Shown one piece after another: positions 44,438 to 53,767 of a stretch of 64,000 nt of DNA. Origin of the DNA: an uncultured Prevotellaceae bacterium (GTDB lineage: Bacteria > Bacteroidota > Bacteroidia > Bacteroidales > Muribaculaceae). The stretch spans positions 153,473 through 217,472 of the forward strand of contig ONEL01000003.1 of assembly GCA_900316835.1 (NCBI GenBank), read 5' to 3'. The translations under genes and the position numbers were made by a program. The notes beneath the pieces are model-generated. The model was not told the DNA's origin, did not search any database, and was given only the letters and a program-made list of their open reading frames with translations. Within the stretch, counting starts at the first letter, position 1, and every line of letters starts with the position of its first letter.

Positions 44438-45483
44438 CACAACGACTGCATTATAGTAACGACGTAAACACCACCCTCAATTTCCTGATTGAGGGTGGCA
44501 ATTATAATGCAGTTATAGTGCTTGTCGACACCAACACCCGGCGGCTGGTGTTGCCACAGTTGTCATGCCTGGACAATGCCAGCGTGATAGAAATTCCCTG
44601 TGGTGACGAGAACAAGACACTCACGAGCCTCACTCACGTGTGGCAAGAGTTGCAGCAATGTGGCGCAACACGCCACTCATTGCTTATAAACCTGGGTGGT
44701 GGCATGGTCACCGACCTGGGTGGACTTGCCGCCGCCACCTTCAAGCGTGGCATCCCTTTTATCAATGTCCCCACCACCCTTCTCGCTGCTGTTGATGCTG
44801 CCGTGGGTGGCAAGACGGGCATCAACTATGGCGGTCTCAAGAATGAGATTGGGGTGTATGCCCCCGCACGTCATGTGATTGTGAGCACCTGTTTCTTTTC
44901 CTCCTTGCCATTACAGGAGGTAAAGTCGGGGTTTGCCGAGATGCTCAAGCATGCCATGCTCTCGTCGCAAGAAGACTTCGCCCGATTGCTCAATTTCAGT
45001 TTTGACAGCATCGATCAAGATAAATTATTGGAGCTACTGCGCTCCTCAGTAAAAGTAAAGGAAAGGTTTGTAAACGATGATCCCACCGAACAAGGCTTGC
45101 GCAAAGCGCTCAACCTGGGGCACACCGTGGGGCACGCTTTCGAGAGCATGGCAATCGAGCGCCACCAGCCAGTGCCACACGGCTATGCTGTGGCATGGGG
45201 CCTAGTGGTGGAGACTGTACTATCGCACATGCTACTGGAGTTTCCCAGTAGCCAGCTTTATAGCTTGGCGAGTTTTGTAAAAGACAATTACGGCGCTTAT
45301 CACTTCACTTGCGACAACTATCCCCATTTGCTCGACCTCATGCGCCACGACAAGAAAAGCCTTGCCGGCGAGATAAACTGCACCTTGCTCAAAGCATGTG
45401 GCAAGCCAGTGGTAGATAACAACATCAGCAGCGACAACCTCACCGCCGCCCTCGACATCTACCGCGACCTGATGGGAATGTGA
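44434..45483 (+). CDS. aroB: 3-dehydroquinate synthase
   Basis: 349 residues. Shikimate pathway, DAHP to dehydroquinate (NAD, metal). Motifs: LINLGGGMVTDLGGLAAATF, FINVPTTLLAAVDAAVGGKT, GFAEMLKHAML and LNLGHTVGHAFES, including metal-ligand His and Glu. Overlaps the HAD gene by 4 bp. Confidence 0.96.
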   Translation: MTQRLHYSNDVNTTLNFLIEGGNYNAVIVLVDTNTRRLVLPQLSCLDNASVIEIPCGDENKTLTSLTHVWQELQQCGATRHSLLINLGGGMVTDLGGLAAATFKRGIPFINVPTTLLAAVDAAVGGKTGINYGGLKNEIGVYAPARHVIVSTCFFSSLPLQEVKSGFAEMLKHAMLSSQEDFARLLNFSFDSIDQDKLLELLRSSVKVKERFVNDDPTEQGLRKALNLGHTVGHAFESMAIERHQPVPHGYAVAWGLVVETVLSHMLLEFPSSQLYSLASFVKDNYGAYHFTCDNYPHLLDLMRHDKKSLAGEINCTLLKACGKPVVDNNISSDNLTAALDIYRDLMGM

Positions 45484-45690
45484 TAGCCTTGCTCAATCAA
45501 AATGCGACGACAGGTGTACTGAGGGCTGTAAACCACAAATTACGCGAATTATCAAGATAGCGCTGGGTCTTGATTAATAAACAACAAATTAAACAGATTA
45601 AACAGATTTTAGCTAGTGAGAAACTACGGATTATTCTGATTAATCTGAGATGTAGGGGGAATTTTAGCGCGAAGCGCCACTAGAATTTTA

Positions 45691-45904
45691 GAGGCTGTTG
45701 CAAAACATTAAATATAATGATAATTACAATTTATGCATAGCAATGTGGCCTACTAAAGTTCCTCTTCGAGGCACAAGCATAAGTCGCTGTCAGTCACCAA
45801 GCTGCGAACCCCGTTGGGGTTCTTGCATGGTGTTACTATTGAAGCGGCTCTTCGAGCCTTTTTGACCTCTTCGAGGTTATGACCTAGAGTTTTGCAACAG
45901 CCTC
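45691..45904. mobile_element. MITE-like element with perfect 16-bp terminal inverted repeats
   Basis: 214 bp with perfect ends GAGGCTGTTGCAAAAC / GTTTTGCAACAGCCTC and a candidate 4-bp target duplication TTTA (45687-45690, 45905-45908). No ORF. Internal GAACCCCGTTGGGGTTC hairpin and three CTCTTCGAG palindromes. The ends resemble those of known Bacteroidota IS families, so a full IS elsewhere could mobilise it. Confidence 0.82.
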
Positions 45905-46034
45905 TTTAATTTCCATGTGCAGCATGGCGCATAACGCCCCACTAGCTAAGTGATAAATTAAAATTGTTTGTAATTGTTTGTAATTGTTTGAAAAAACCAT
46001 TGCTACAGAAAAGTGGCGTGCTTCGCACTTAAAA

Positions 46035-46110
46035 TTGAGGGAGGTTCGCTGTTCGCACACCGTGCCGGTGGCACGACTTATGCTGCTCACTCCCTCGAGC
46101 TTAAGGTTAA
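46035..46110 (-). repeat. dispersed palindromic repeat, copy B
   Basis: Reverse-complement relative of 24061-24137: shares GAGGGAGTGAGCAGCATAAG and GGTGTGCGAACAGCGAACC, with a GTGCCGGTGGCAC hairpin in the variable centre. Confidence 0.8.
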
Positions 46111-46466
46111 AATAAAATTAGCTATTGTAGAAAGATAAAAATTTTTATATTAATTTTTAATGAATTTTAAGCGAAGCGCCCATTACTACTGAAAAAAGGG
46201 GGGGGCATGCGCAGCATGGCACAAGCCCCCTCTTAGGGAATAATATAATTGTTTGTAATTGTTAGTAATTGTCTGATAAAATATTACACTAGCAATTGTC
46301 TTAAAAAAAACACAACTTATGACTAATAACAGCCCCAAGCTGCAACAGATACCGAATTTTGATAAACCCCGATGATTTACAACAAGTTATTTAGAATGGA
46401 ACCCGTGTGGCAAATATAGACGAACAAAAAAAGTTATCAACCAACCAAAAATATATTATCACAAAA

Positions 46467-46498
46467 TTTGCTTTATTAAAAACAAATTTCTATATTTG
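46467..46498 (+). promoter_or_regulatory. consensus promoter of the adhesin gene
   Basis: TTTG at 46467-46470, 20 bp, TATATTTG at 46491-46498: full Bacteroidota consensus. Leaves a leader of about 90 nt before the ATG at 46596. Confidence 0.75.
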
Positions 46499-46595
46499 CG
46501 CAAATATTAATACGAATTGCTAATTGCAAATAAATACTTACAATATTGACTTACCGTGTGTTTTAACTTATATTATTAACCAAAACCGTGTATTT

Positions 46596-49500
46596 ATGAA
46601 CAAGAAGATTTTTTACTCTTTAGTTCTGATGGTAATGGCGGCATTCATGCCTGCTGTTGCCCAAGAGACATTGACGGTGTATGAGGGACAAGGTCAAAGC
46701 AACGTTGTTCCCGCATACATTTTCTATTGGGACGACTTCACCAGAAGTCAAGTTGTATTCCCCGCTGAGCAACTGAATGCAATGAATGGCGGACAGATCA
46801 CTGCTCTGACATTCTACACCGACCAGACTGCTGAGTACGTAACGGCAAGCACTGCCGACGTGTACCTGATGGAGGTAGACTACACCACAATGACAGCCTT
46901 TGAGCCCAAGGGCGATGTTCTCTACAGTGGCACATTCACCGTAAATGCCGATGGCACTATCACTCTAGAGCTTGCTACTCCTTATCAATATGGCGGTGGC
47001 AACCTGCTCCTAGGCATTGAGAACACTACCGACGCCGGCTACAAGAACGTTAAGTTCTACGGCCAGACCGGTAATACCGGTGCTTCGTTTGCCGGTTACA
47101 ACTCAGGCAGCACCGATGCTGTAACAGGTAGCGCTCGCGACTTCATTCCAAAGACCACTTTCACCTACACTCCAGGTGGTGGCGTGATTGTTCCAAAACC
47201 AACCGCACTGACCATTGCTGACGTTACTACCAACAGTGCCAACATTAGCTGGACTGCCGGTGGCGAGGAGACTTCTTGGAACTTCGAGTACAAGAAGAAA
47301 GCCGATGAGGAGTGGACTTCGCAAGTTGTTACCACCCCAAGTGTAGCTCTCGACGCATTGACCAATGGTTGCGAGTACAACGTTCGCGTTAACGCCATCG
47401 CCGGTGAGAACACCAGCGTTTGGGTTACCGGCAACTTTGTAACTCCCACTTGCGAGGATGCCGACAAGGGCGAGATTAGCTATGAGCTCACCGACTCCTA
47501 TGGCGACGGCTGGAACGGCAACGCTCTTGAGTTCTACAACAGCAACGGCGTGCTTGAGGCTACCGTTACTATTACCACCGGTGGCAAGGATGCTCCTGTT
47601 ACCGGCACTGTAGCTCTTTGCTACGGCGAGACCTACACTATTAAGTGGAAGAGTGGCAGCTATGGCAGCGAGTGTGGCTTCGTAATTTATGGCCCCGGTG
47701 GCGATGAGCTCGTTAACCACGCACAAGGCACTGCTCCCACTGCAGGTCAGGAATTTGTAACATTCTTGATGGAAATGCCCACCTGCTTCACTCCAAAGGA
47801 TCTCACCGTGGGCACTGTTACCTACAACACCGCAGCCTTGAGCTGGACTCCAGGCAGCGAGGATCAGGATGCATGGCAAGTAGCCGTTGGCGCTGCCGGC
47901 TTCAACCCCGACCAGGAGAACTATGTTTACACCGACGTAACCGGTGAGCCCAATGTAACTATTGAGAACTTGACCGAGGGTACCAAGTATGACGCCTACG
48001 TTCGCGGCAACTGTGGCGAGGGCGACGTTAGCGCTTGGAGCAAGGTGGCAAGCTTCGAGACTCCACTTCAGTTCCCATTGCCTACCGAACTTGCTGTTAG
48101 CGACATCACCGCTAAGAGTGCGGTAGCAACATGGCTTGGCAATTGCCCGGCATTCAACCTGCGCTACCGCGAAAAGACCAATCTCGATGAGAGCTTTGAG
48201 GCCGAGGAGGCTCCCGCTGGCTGGACTACTAACAACTGGCTGTACTTCCATATCATAGATTGGAACCTGGGTGGTACTGTTCTTGCTGCTGCTGATGGCG
48301 AGTCGTGCTATGGTTCAAAGAGTATGGATGACAGTGGTTCATCACTCACACCACTTGGTGTTGACAACTGGCTGATCAGCTCAAAGGCTAACCTTGGTGG
48401 CACTCTCGAATTCTATGTAGGTGACCTTGGTCCGAACTATGTAGAGAACTTCAGTGTATATGTTTCTACAACTGGTACTGCAGTAGACGACTTCACTCCA
48501 ATTGCTGAAAACATAGCAACTCCCGGTACTATGATTTCTTCGGCATCGGCTTGGGAGAAGAAAGAGTTTGACCTGAGCGATTATGAGGGACAGCAAGGTT
48601 ACATTGCCATCCGTCACCACGATGCACAGGGATACTACCTCTTTGTTGACGCCATGAAGATTGCTGGTGAGAATGTTCCCGAAGCTGAGTGGGTCACCAT
48701 TGAGAACACTACCGCTCCTGTTACCATGCAGCCACTGCAGCCAAGCACTACCTATGAGTGCCAAGTACAGGGAATCTATGAGGATGGCATTTCGGGCTGG
48801 ACCGAGAGCGTGAACTTCACCACTCTGCCTTCCGACGCACTGCCTACCAACCTGTTTGTAAACAACATCACCGCTACCACAGCCGATGCAAACTGGGAGG
48901 GCAGCCAGGATGCTTACAACCTGCGCTACCGCACCGCCGGCATCTATCCCGGCTATGAGGAAGGCTTCGAGTATGGCCTCGCAAGCGGCGAGTTCCCAAC
49001 CGAGAGCGGCTGGATCACCATCGATGCCGATGGCGACGGCTACGCTTGGTACACCTTCACTCCCGACGACAACACCAACCAGTATGTATATGATGCTTCG
49101 TGCATGACTTCGGCTAGCTACATGGGCGGTGCTCTCACTCCCGACGACTGGTTGATTTCTCCAGCACTTGACCTGGGTGGCACACTGTCGTTCATGGTTC
49201 GTGGCCAGGATCCAAGCTATGCTGCCGAGCACTATGCGGTATATGTTTCGACCGGTGAGCGCACCGACCTCACTTCTTATGTTGAGCTCATTCCTGAGAG
49301 CGTTTCGGGTGCTGCTTACGAGGAGGTTACAGCCGACTTGAGCGACTACGAGGGACAGACCGGCTACATCGCCATCCGTCACTTCAACTGCACCGACATG
49401 TTCCGCCTGAACATCGACAACTTCAAGATCATCCAGGCCGGTGATGTTGTTGAGCCAGGTGAGTGGCAGGTTGTTGAGAACGTGAACAGCATCTACACTA

Positions 49501-50129
49501 TCGAGGGCTTGACTCCCGAGACTAAGTATGAGGTACAAGTTCAAGGTATCGTTGACGAGCAGAACACTACCGAGTGGACCGCTTCTACATTCTTCACAAC
49601 TCTTGCCGAGGAAGAGACTGGCTTTAACGAGTTCTACCTGGTTGGCGACTTCAACAACTGGGGCGATGGTGTTGAGCCATTGAAGTTTGAAGAGGTTGAG
49701 GACGGCGTCTTTGAGGCTAAGGTTGACCTGCCTGCAGGCGACGAGTTCAAGGTTATCACTTATGGCGATGACGACCAGGCCATCTGGATGGGTGGTACCG
49801 ACGAAACCGGCATTGGCCACTACCTGATCACCAATGAGTTGCTTAACGTTCCCACCACATTGTGGGTAGGCGCCGGCAGCAACTTCAAGATGCAAGATGC
49901 CGCTGTTTACATTGTTCGCATCACCGAGGCACAGACCACCGGTCTGAAGGGCATCAGCGCACCTCTGCAGATTGAGTTCATCTACTACGCACCAACAGGT
50001 ATCTATGATATCAACGCCGACAAGGGTCAAAGCAACGAGTGGTACAACCTCAACGGTCAGAAGCTCAACGGCAAGCCCGTCGTTCCTGGTATCTACATCA
50101 ACGGTGGCAAGAAGGTTATTGTTAAATAA
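46596..50129 (+). CDS. giant secreted adhesin: FN3 and cleaved-adhesin domains
   Basis: 1177 residues from the ATG at 46596, which opens the signal peptide (MNKKIFYSLVLMVMAAFMPA). Domains, approximately: N-terminal beta domain; fibronectin type III units (TALTIADVTTNSANISWTAG, KDLTVGTVTYNTAALSWTPG, TELAVSDITAKSAVATW); two cleaved-adhesin/MAM-like domains (DNWLISSKANLGGTLEFYVG and DDWLISPALDLGGTLSFMVR, each with DLSDYEGQ and GYIAIRHH/F); a late domain with EFYLVGDFNNWGDG like SusE/F starch binding; and the sorting tail (YNLNGQKLNGKPVVPGIYI). Such domains are known from gingipain haemagglutinins. Long antisense frames on the other strand are shadows. Confidence 0.9.
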   Translation: MNKKIFYSLVLMVMAAFMPAVAQETLTVYEGQGQSNVVPAYIFYWDDFTRSQVVFPAEQLNAMNGGQITALTFYTDQTAEYVTASTADVYLMEVDYTTMTAFEPKGDVLYSGTFTVNADGTITLELATPYQYGGGNLLLGIENTTDAGYKNVKFYGQTGNTGASFAGYNSGSTDAVTGSARDFIPKTTFTYTPGGGVIVPKPTALTIADVTTNSANISWTAGGEETSWNFEYKKKADEEWTSQVVTTPSVALDALTNGCEYNVRVNAIAGENTSVWVTGNFVTPTCEDADKGEISYELTDSYGDGWNGNALEFYNSNGVLEATVTITTGGKDAPVTGTVALCYGETYTIKWKSGSYGSECGFVIYGPGGDELVNHAQGTAPTAGQEFVTFLMEMPTCFTPKDLTVGTVTYNTAALSWTPGSEDQDAWQVAVGAAGFNPDQENYVYTDVTGEPNVTIENLTEGTKYDAYVRGNCGEGDVSAWSKVASFETPLQFPLPTELAVSDITAKSAVATWLGNCPAFNLRYREKTNLDESFEAEEAPAGWTTNNWLYFHIIDWNLGGTVLAAADGESCYGSKSMDDSGSSLTPLGVDNWLISSKANLGGTLEFYVGDLGPNYVENFSVYVSTTGTAVDDFTPIAENIATPGTMISSASAWEKKEFDLSDYEGQQGYIAIRHHDAQGYYLFVDAMKIAGENVPEAEWVTIENTTAPVTMQPLQPSTTYECQVQGIYEDGISGWTESVNFTTLPSDALPTNLFVNNITATTADANWEGSQDAYNLRYRTAGIYPGYEEGFEYGLASGEFPTESGWITIDADGDGYAWYTFTPDDNTNQYVYDASCMTSASYMGGALTPDDWLISPALDLGGTLSFMVRGQDPSYAAEHYAVYVSTGERTDLTSYVELIPESVSGAAYEEVTADLSDYEGQTGYIAIRHFNCTDMFRLNIDNFKIIQAGDVVEPGEWQVVENVNSIYTIEGLTPETKYEVQVQGIVDEQNTTEWTASTFFTTLAEEETGFNEFYLVGDFNNWGDGVEPLKFEEVEDGVFEAKVDLPAGDEFKVITYGDDDQAIWMGGTDETGIGHYLITNELLNVPTTLWVGAGSNFKMQDAAVYIVRITEAQTTGLKGISAPLQIEFIYYAPTGIYDINADKGQSNEWYNLNGQKLNGKPVVPGIYINGGKKVIVK

Positions 50130-50156
50130 TCAACTTGTTCATAAATTCTAAAAAGA

Positions 50157-50190
50157 GATGCATCCCCCCACGGGGTGCATCTTTTTTTTT
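50157..50190 (+). terminator. terminator of the adhesin gene
   Basis: GATGCA-T-CCCC / GGGGTGCATC stem followed by nine T. The T run overlaps the -33 box of the next promoter. Confidence 0.85.
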
Positions 50191-50219
50191 GGAGAAACGA
50201 CGATAAAAGGTTACCTTTG
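50188..50219 (+). promoter_or_regulatory. consensus promoter of the first nuclease gene
   Basis: TTTG at 50188-50191 (the last T of the terminator tract), 20 bp, TACCTTTG at 50212-50219; the ATG lies 37 bp further. Confidence 0.7.
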
Positions 50220-50256
50220 CGAGATAAATTTATAAAAATGCTACTGATTATTGAAA

Positions 50257-51120
50257 ATGGCAAGTAAAGCACAAGTTAAGCAATGGCTGCGATGGGTGGC
50301 TTGGGTGGCGGTGGTGGCACTGCTGGCAATCCTCTACATGAACAACGACGATGAGGAGAATGAGGCTGTAGAGACCGATGCCACACAAGCGATAACGACA
50401 AGCAACACACCACAGGGTAGCCCAGCGGGTGATAACATGAACTATGAGAGCGTGCTAATGCCACGTGGGTTAAGTAACACAGTGGTGCACTACAAGGGCT
50501 ACACGTCTAACTTTAACAAGCAGTGGCACATCCCCAACTGCGTGGTGTATGAGATCACCGACAAGGAAGCCCGTGGCAAGCGAGAGCGCAGTGGCAACTT
50601 TGAGCGCGACGAGAAAGTGGCTGGCTGTCCCAACTGGTGGGACTACCGCGACTCGGGCTACGATCGTGGGCACATGGCTCCTGCCGGCGACATGAAATGG
50701 GACGAGCAGGCGATGGATGAGACATTTTATTTGACCAACATTTGCCCGCAGGATAATTCTCTTAATGCCGGCTTTTGGAACGACCTTGAACTGAAGGTTA
50801 GAGAATGGGCACGTCGCGACAAGTCGCTAATAGTGGTAACCGGTCCCATTGTGGGCACTAATCCCAGCACCATAGGGCAAGACATGGATATTGCCGTTCC
50901 CGAGGGTTTCTTTAAGGTGGTGTTAGCTCCCAAGTGCAATCCCATGAGGGCAATAGCGTTTATCTGCCCCAATCGTGCCTGCGGTGGCTCGCTAAAGAGC
51001 TATGCGGTGAGCGTGGATGAGGTAGAAAAACGCACAGGGATGAACTTCTTCAACGCTCTGCCCGATGACGTGGAAAACAACATAGAGGCAAAGTGCAACT
51101 TATACCAGTGGCTTAATTGA
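50257..51120 (+). CDS. membrane-anchored DNA/RNA non-specific endonuclease (NUC family)
   Basis: 287 residues from the ATG at 50257. One N-terminal hydrophobic segment (WVAWVAVVALLAILYM) suggests an uncleaved anchor or signal. The NUC active-site motif is GYDRGHMAPAGDMKW (DRGH), followed by FYLTNICPQDNSLNAGFWN with the metal-binding Asn. It degrades DNA and RNA in the periplasm or outside. A paralogue follows 75 bp downstream. Confidence 0.93.
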   Translation: MASKAQVKQWLRWVAWVAVVALLAILYMNNDDEENEAVETDATQAITTSNTPQGSPAGDNMNYESVLMPRGLSNTVVHYKGYTSNFNKQWHIPNCVVYEITDKEARGKRERSGNFERDEKVAGCPNWWDYRDSGYDRGHMAPAGDMKWDEQAMDETFYLTNICPQDNSLNAGFWNDLELKVREWARRDKSLIVVTGPIVGTNPSTIGQDMDIAVPEGFFKVVLAPKCNPMRAIAFICPNRACGGSLKSYAVSVDEVEKRTGMNFFNALPDDVENNIEAKCNLYQWLN

Positions 51121-51195
51121 CGGCTCAACATTTTTGGCACATTTTTTGCTAGCGAAAGTGCTTGAAAAAAATGTGTTTAACAAAAAAATGATGGT

Positions 51196-52044
51196 ATGAT
51201 GAAAATGTTGAGAAAAAACTGGTGGGTGATAGCAATGATAATAGTGCTGATGGTGCCAGCTGGCATGAGCGCTAAACGCAAGAAAAATAAGCACAAAGTG
51301 TTCACTACCGAGCAGGCGATGACGCAACGGCAATCGCAACTGGTGGCAAACTCTAGTCTCACAGCAGTGCGTGTGAACCCACGCTATCGCAACAGCGTTA
51401 AGCAATATGCGGCTATGACAGTGAATTTCAACCCCAGCTACAGGGTTCCTAACTGCGTGAGCTACATGCTCACAGCCAGCATGGTGGCAGTGACCGACGG
51501 CCCCAATGCCCAGCATCGCCGCAACTACAAGTTCTATGCCGACCCATCGGTGAGCGGCTGCCCTGAGTGGTGGGAATATAAGCGTAGCGGATATGACCGT
51601 GGTCACATGGCTCCCGCCAACGACATGCGCTGGAGCCGTCAGTCGATGAGCGACTGCTTCTTGATGACCAACATCTGCCCCCAGGACCATGACATGAATG
51701 GTGGCAGCTGGAACAAGCTTGAACTCAAGGTGCATGACTGGGCTCGCCAGCATGGAAAGATTGTGGTTGCCACAGGTCCCATCTTCAATGGTAGCGGAAA
51801 ACGCATTGGCAACAATAACGACATTGTGGTGCCCGCAGGGTTCTTCAAGGTGGTACTTGACCCCGCTCGTAACCGTGCCATAGGGTTCCTGTATAACAAT
51901 CGCGAGGAGCCTGGCGGCGTTAAGCGCCACGCGTGCAGCGTCGACGAGGTGGAACGCGTCACTGGTCACGACTTTTTCTCGTCACTGCCCGACAATGTGG
52001 AACGCCAAGTGGAAGGCACCTTCAACTTCGAGCAATGGCAATAA
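51196..52044 (+). CDS. exported DNA/RNA non-specific endonuclease, tandem paralogue
   Basis: 282 residues. Signal peptide (MLRKNWWVIAMIIVLMVPAG). Active site GYDRGHMAPANDMRW, then FLMTNICPQDHDMNGGSWNK. Clear paralogue of the upstream gene (GCPEWWEYKRSGYDRGHMAP versus GCPNWWDYRDSGYDRGHMAP), so a tandem duplication. This copy has a cleavable signal, the other an anchor, hence perhaps different locations. Confidence 0.93.
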   Translation: MMKMLRKNWWVIAMIIVLMVPAGMSAKRKKNKHKVFTTEQAMTQRQSQLVANSSLTAVRVNPRYRNSVKQYAAMTVNFNPSYRVPNCVSYMLTASMVAVTDGPNAQHRRNYKFYADPSVSGCPEWWEYKRSGYDRGHMAPANDMRWSRQSMSDCFLMTNICPQDHDMNGGSWNKLELKVHDWARQHGKIVVATGPIFNGSGKRIGNNNDIVVPAGFFKVVLDPARNRAIGFLYNNREEPGGVKRHACSVDEVERVTGHDFFSSLPDNVERQVEGTFNFEQWQ

Positions 52045-52052
52045 TTATTTAC

Positions 52053-52250
52053 TTAAGTTTCTAAAGTAATTATGATTGTAACACTAAATCAGGTTGTAAT
52101 CTCCCCCTCTAAGATAGAGGGGGCTGGGGGGAGTATGAAAATTTCTCTCACATATTGTCAAAATTGCTGTTATTGCAGCAGGGTCATACTCCCCCTGTAT
52201 CCCCCTCTATCTTAGAGGGGGAATTGTCGCACAGCACTTTAGTAACTTAA
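52053..52250. mobile_element. MITE-like element, copy 3
   Basis: 198 bp with 15-bp ends TTAAGTTTCTAAAGT / ACTTTAGTAACTTAA (one mismatch). It contains two perfect 21-bp cores, CCCCCTCTAAGATAGAGGGG-type (52103-52123) and its partner 52201-52221, with GGGGGGAGTATGA / TCATACTCCCCC linkers. It fills most of the gap between the nuclease and mnmE. Confidence 0.75.
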
Positions 52251-52305
52251 ATTATTTAAAACAAGAACTGGAAAAATCCACGTAAAAACGACTTATAACT
52301 CCAAG

Positions 52306-53682
52306 ATGGACACAATTTGCGCAGTTTCTACACCCCACGGCATGGGGGGAATAGCAGTGATAAGGGTTAGTGGCGACGATGCTCTTGCCATAGTACAAAA
52401 GCGCTGGCAAGGCAAGCCACTGAGCGAAATGGCATCGCACACCGCCCACCTAGGGCACATAATGAACTCAACGGGTGACTTGCTCGACGAGGTGGTACTC
52501 ACAGTGTTTCGCGCACCGGCATCATTCACAGGCGAGGATGTGGTGGAAATCTCGTGCCACGGCTCGGTGTGGATTCAGCAACAACTCATTGCTACACTAA
52601 TCGACGCTGGCTGCCGCGCCGCTACTGGAGGGGAATTCACTCAGCGCGCCTTTGCGGGTGGCAAGATAGACCTGTCGCAAGCTGAGGCTATAGCCGATGT
52701 CATAGCCTCACAGTCGCGAGCCTCGCATCGTGTGGCGATGAACCAGATGCGAGGTGCCTTCAGCCGCCAGCTTAGCTCGTTGCGCTCACAGCTACTGCAG
52801 TTTGTGTCGCTCATAGAGCTCGAGCTAGACTTTAGCGAGGAAGATGTTACCTTTGCCGACCGCAGTCGCCTCAGCACGCTAGCCACGAGTATCAAGCAAG
52901 TTATCGACAACCTCGCCAAGTCGTTCCAAGCAGGCAATGCCATTAAGAACGGCTTGCCAGTGGCCATAGTGGGACCTTCGAATGCCGGCAAGTCGACACT
53001 GCTCAACGCTTTGCTGGGCGACGACCGCGCCCTCGTTAGTGACATCAAGGGCACCACACGCGACGTTATAGAAGACACCATGGTGCTGGGTGGAGCATTG
53101 TTGCGCTTTATCGACACCGCAGGCATCCGCCAGTCGACCGACGTGATAGAGACAATGGGCATTGAGCGCTCGTTCAAGAAAATGGACGAGGCACGCATCG
53201 TGCTGTGGGTAATAGACGCCACTGCTCCCCTTGTGGAAATGGAAGAATTCCACAAGCAAATCCTGGAGCACTGCCACGACAAAGCCGTGATTGCCGTCAT
53301 CAACAAGATTGATGCGGGGCCATCGAGTGAGGTTATCGACAAGGTAAAAGAGCTTGCTCCAGGCACGACAATAGTCGAAATATCGGCTCGCCAGGGCAAC
53401 GGCGTGGAGCACTTGAAGCAAGTGATTATTGACGCGGCGACATTGCCACAGGTGAGCGACGAGAATGCGGTGATTGTGACCAACACTCGCCACTATCACG
53501 CCCTAGTGCGTGCCGGCGAAGCCATCGACCGCACACTGCAAGGCTTGGAAAACGGCCTCACTGGTGACCTGCTGAGCCAGGACATACGCGAGTGCATGCA
53601 CTACCTGGGCGAAATCACCGGCGAAATCAGCACCCACGAAGTGCTAGGCGAAATCTTCAGCCACTTCTGCGTGGGAAAATAG
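52306..53682 (+). CDS. mnmE: tRNA modification GTPase MnmE
   Basis: 458 residues. G-domain motifs: G1 GPSNAGKSTLLNALLG, G2 in KGTTRDV, G3 DTAGI, G4 NKID. N-terminal folate-binding part and the highly conserved end FCVGK. With MnmG it modifies the tRNA wobble uridine. The final 18 bases TTCTGCGTGGGAAAATAG are the gene-end site used by SGI1-type islands elsewhere and recur twice at 59113-59149. Confidence 0.97.
   Translation: MDTICAVSTPHGMGGIAVIRVSGDDALAIVQKRWQGKPLSEMASHTAHLGHIMNSTGDLLDEVVLTVFRAPASFTGEDVVEISCHGSVWIQQQLIATLIDAGCRAATGGEFTQRAFAGGKIDLSQAEAIADVIASQSRASHRVAMNQMRGAFSRQLSSLRSQLLQFVSLIELELDFSEEDVTFADRSRLSTLATSIKQVIDNLAKSFQAGNAIKNGLPVAIVGPSNAGKSTLLNALLGDDRALVSDIKGTTRDVIEDTMVLGGALLRFIDTAGIRQSTDVIETMGIERSFKKMDEARIVLWVIDATAPLVEMEEFHKQILEHCHDKAVIAVINKIDAGPSSEVIDKVKELAPGTTIVEISARQGNGVEHLKQVIIDAATLPQVSDENAVIVTNTRHYHALVRAGEAIDRTLQGLENGLTGDLLSQDIRECMHYLGEITGEISTHEVLGEIFSHFCVGK
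53665..53682 (+). other. candidate attachment site (mnmE 3' end)
   Basis: TTCTGCGTGGGAAAATAG, the last 18 nt of mnmE encoding F-C-V-G-K-stop. Two diverged copies at 59113-59130 and 59132-59149 mark a probable inserted island. Right after it, GTTTAGTT/AACTAAAC (53683-53721) is an inverted repeat. Confidence 0.6.
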
Positions 53683-53767
53683 GTTTAGTTTATCCCTTTT
53701 TATATATAAAGCGAACTAAACCAAACCAATATTCCTTAAGGTCTATCAACTTTCGATGCAGGGGAAA

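Larger units (their letters stand above)
45484..46465. other. repeat-rich gene-free stretch
   Basis: 1.1 kb without a coding gene. It holds AAATTAAACAGATTAAACAGA-type repeats (45586-45610), GCGCGAAGCGC-type hairpins (45667, 46171), a MITE-like element (45691-45904), TTTGTAATTG runs (45963-45990, 46250-46270), the inverted copy of the 24061 repeat and a GGGGGCATG/CAAGCCCCC hairpin near 46201. I found no gene. Confidence 0.7.

Noticed and set aside
47103..50030. Two very long minus-strand frames (382 and 549 codons) inside the adhesin gene
   Set aside because: They are antisense shadows of a strongly codon-biased gene; their translations are low-complexity and lack motifs, and the plus frame has a signal peptide, domains and a sorting tail.
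52306..53486. Minus-strand frames within mnmE (281 and 206 codons)
   Set aside because: Shadows of a complete, motif-verified GTPase gene.
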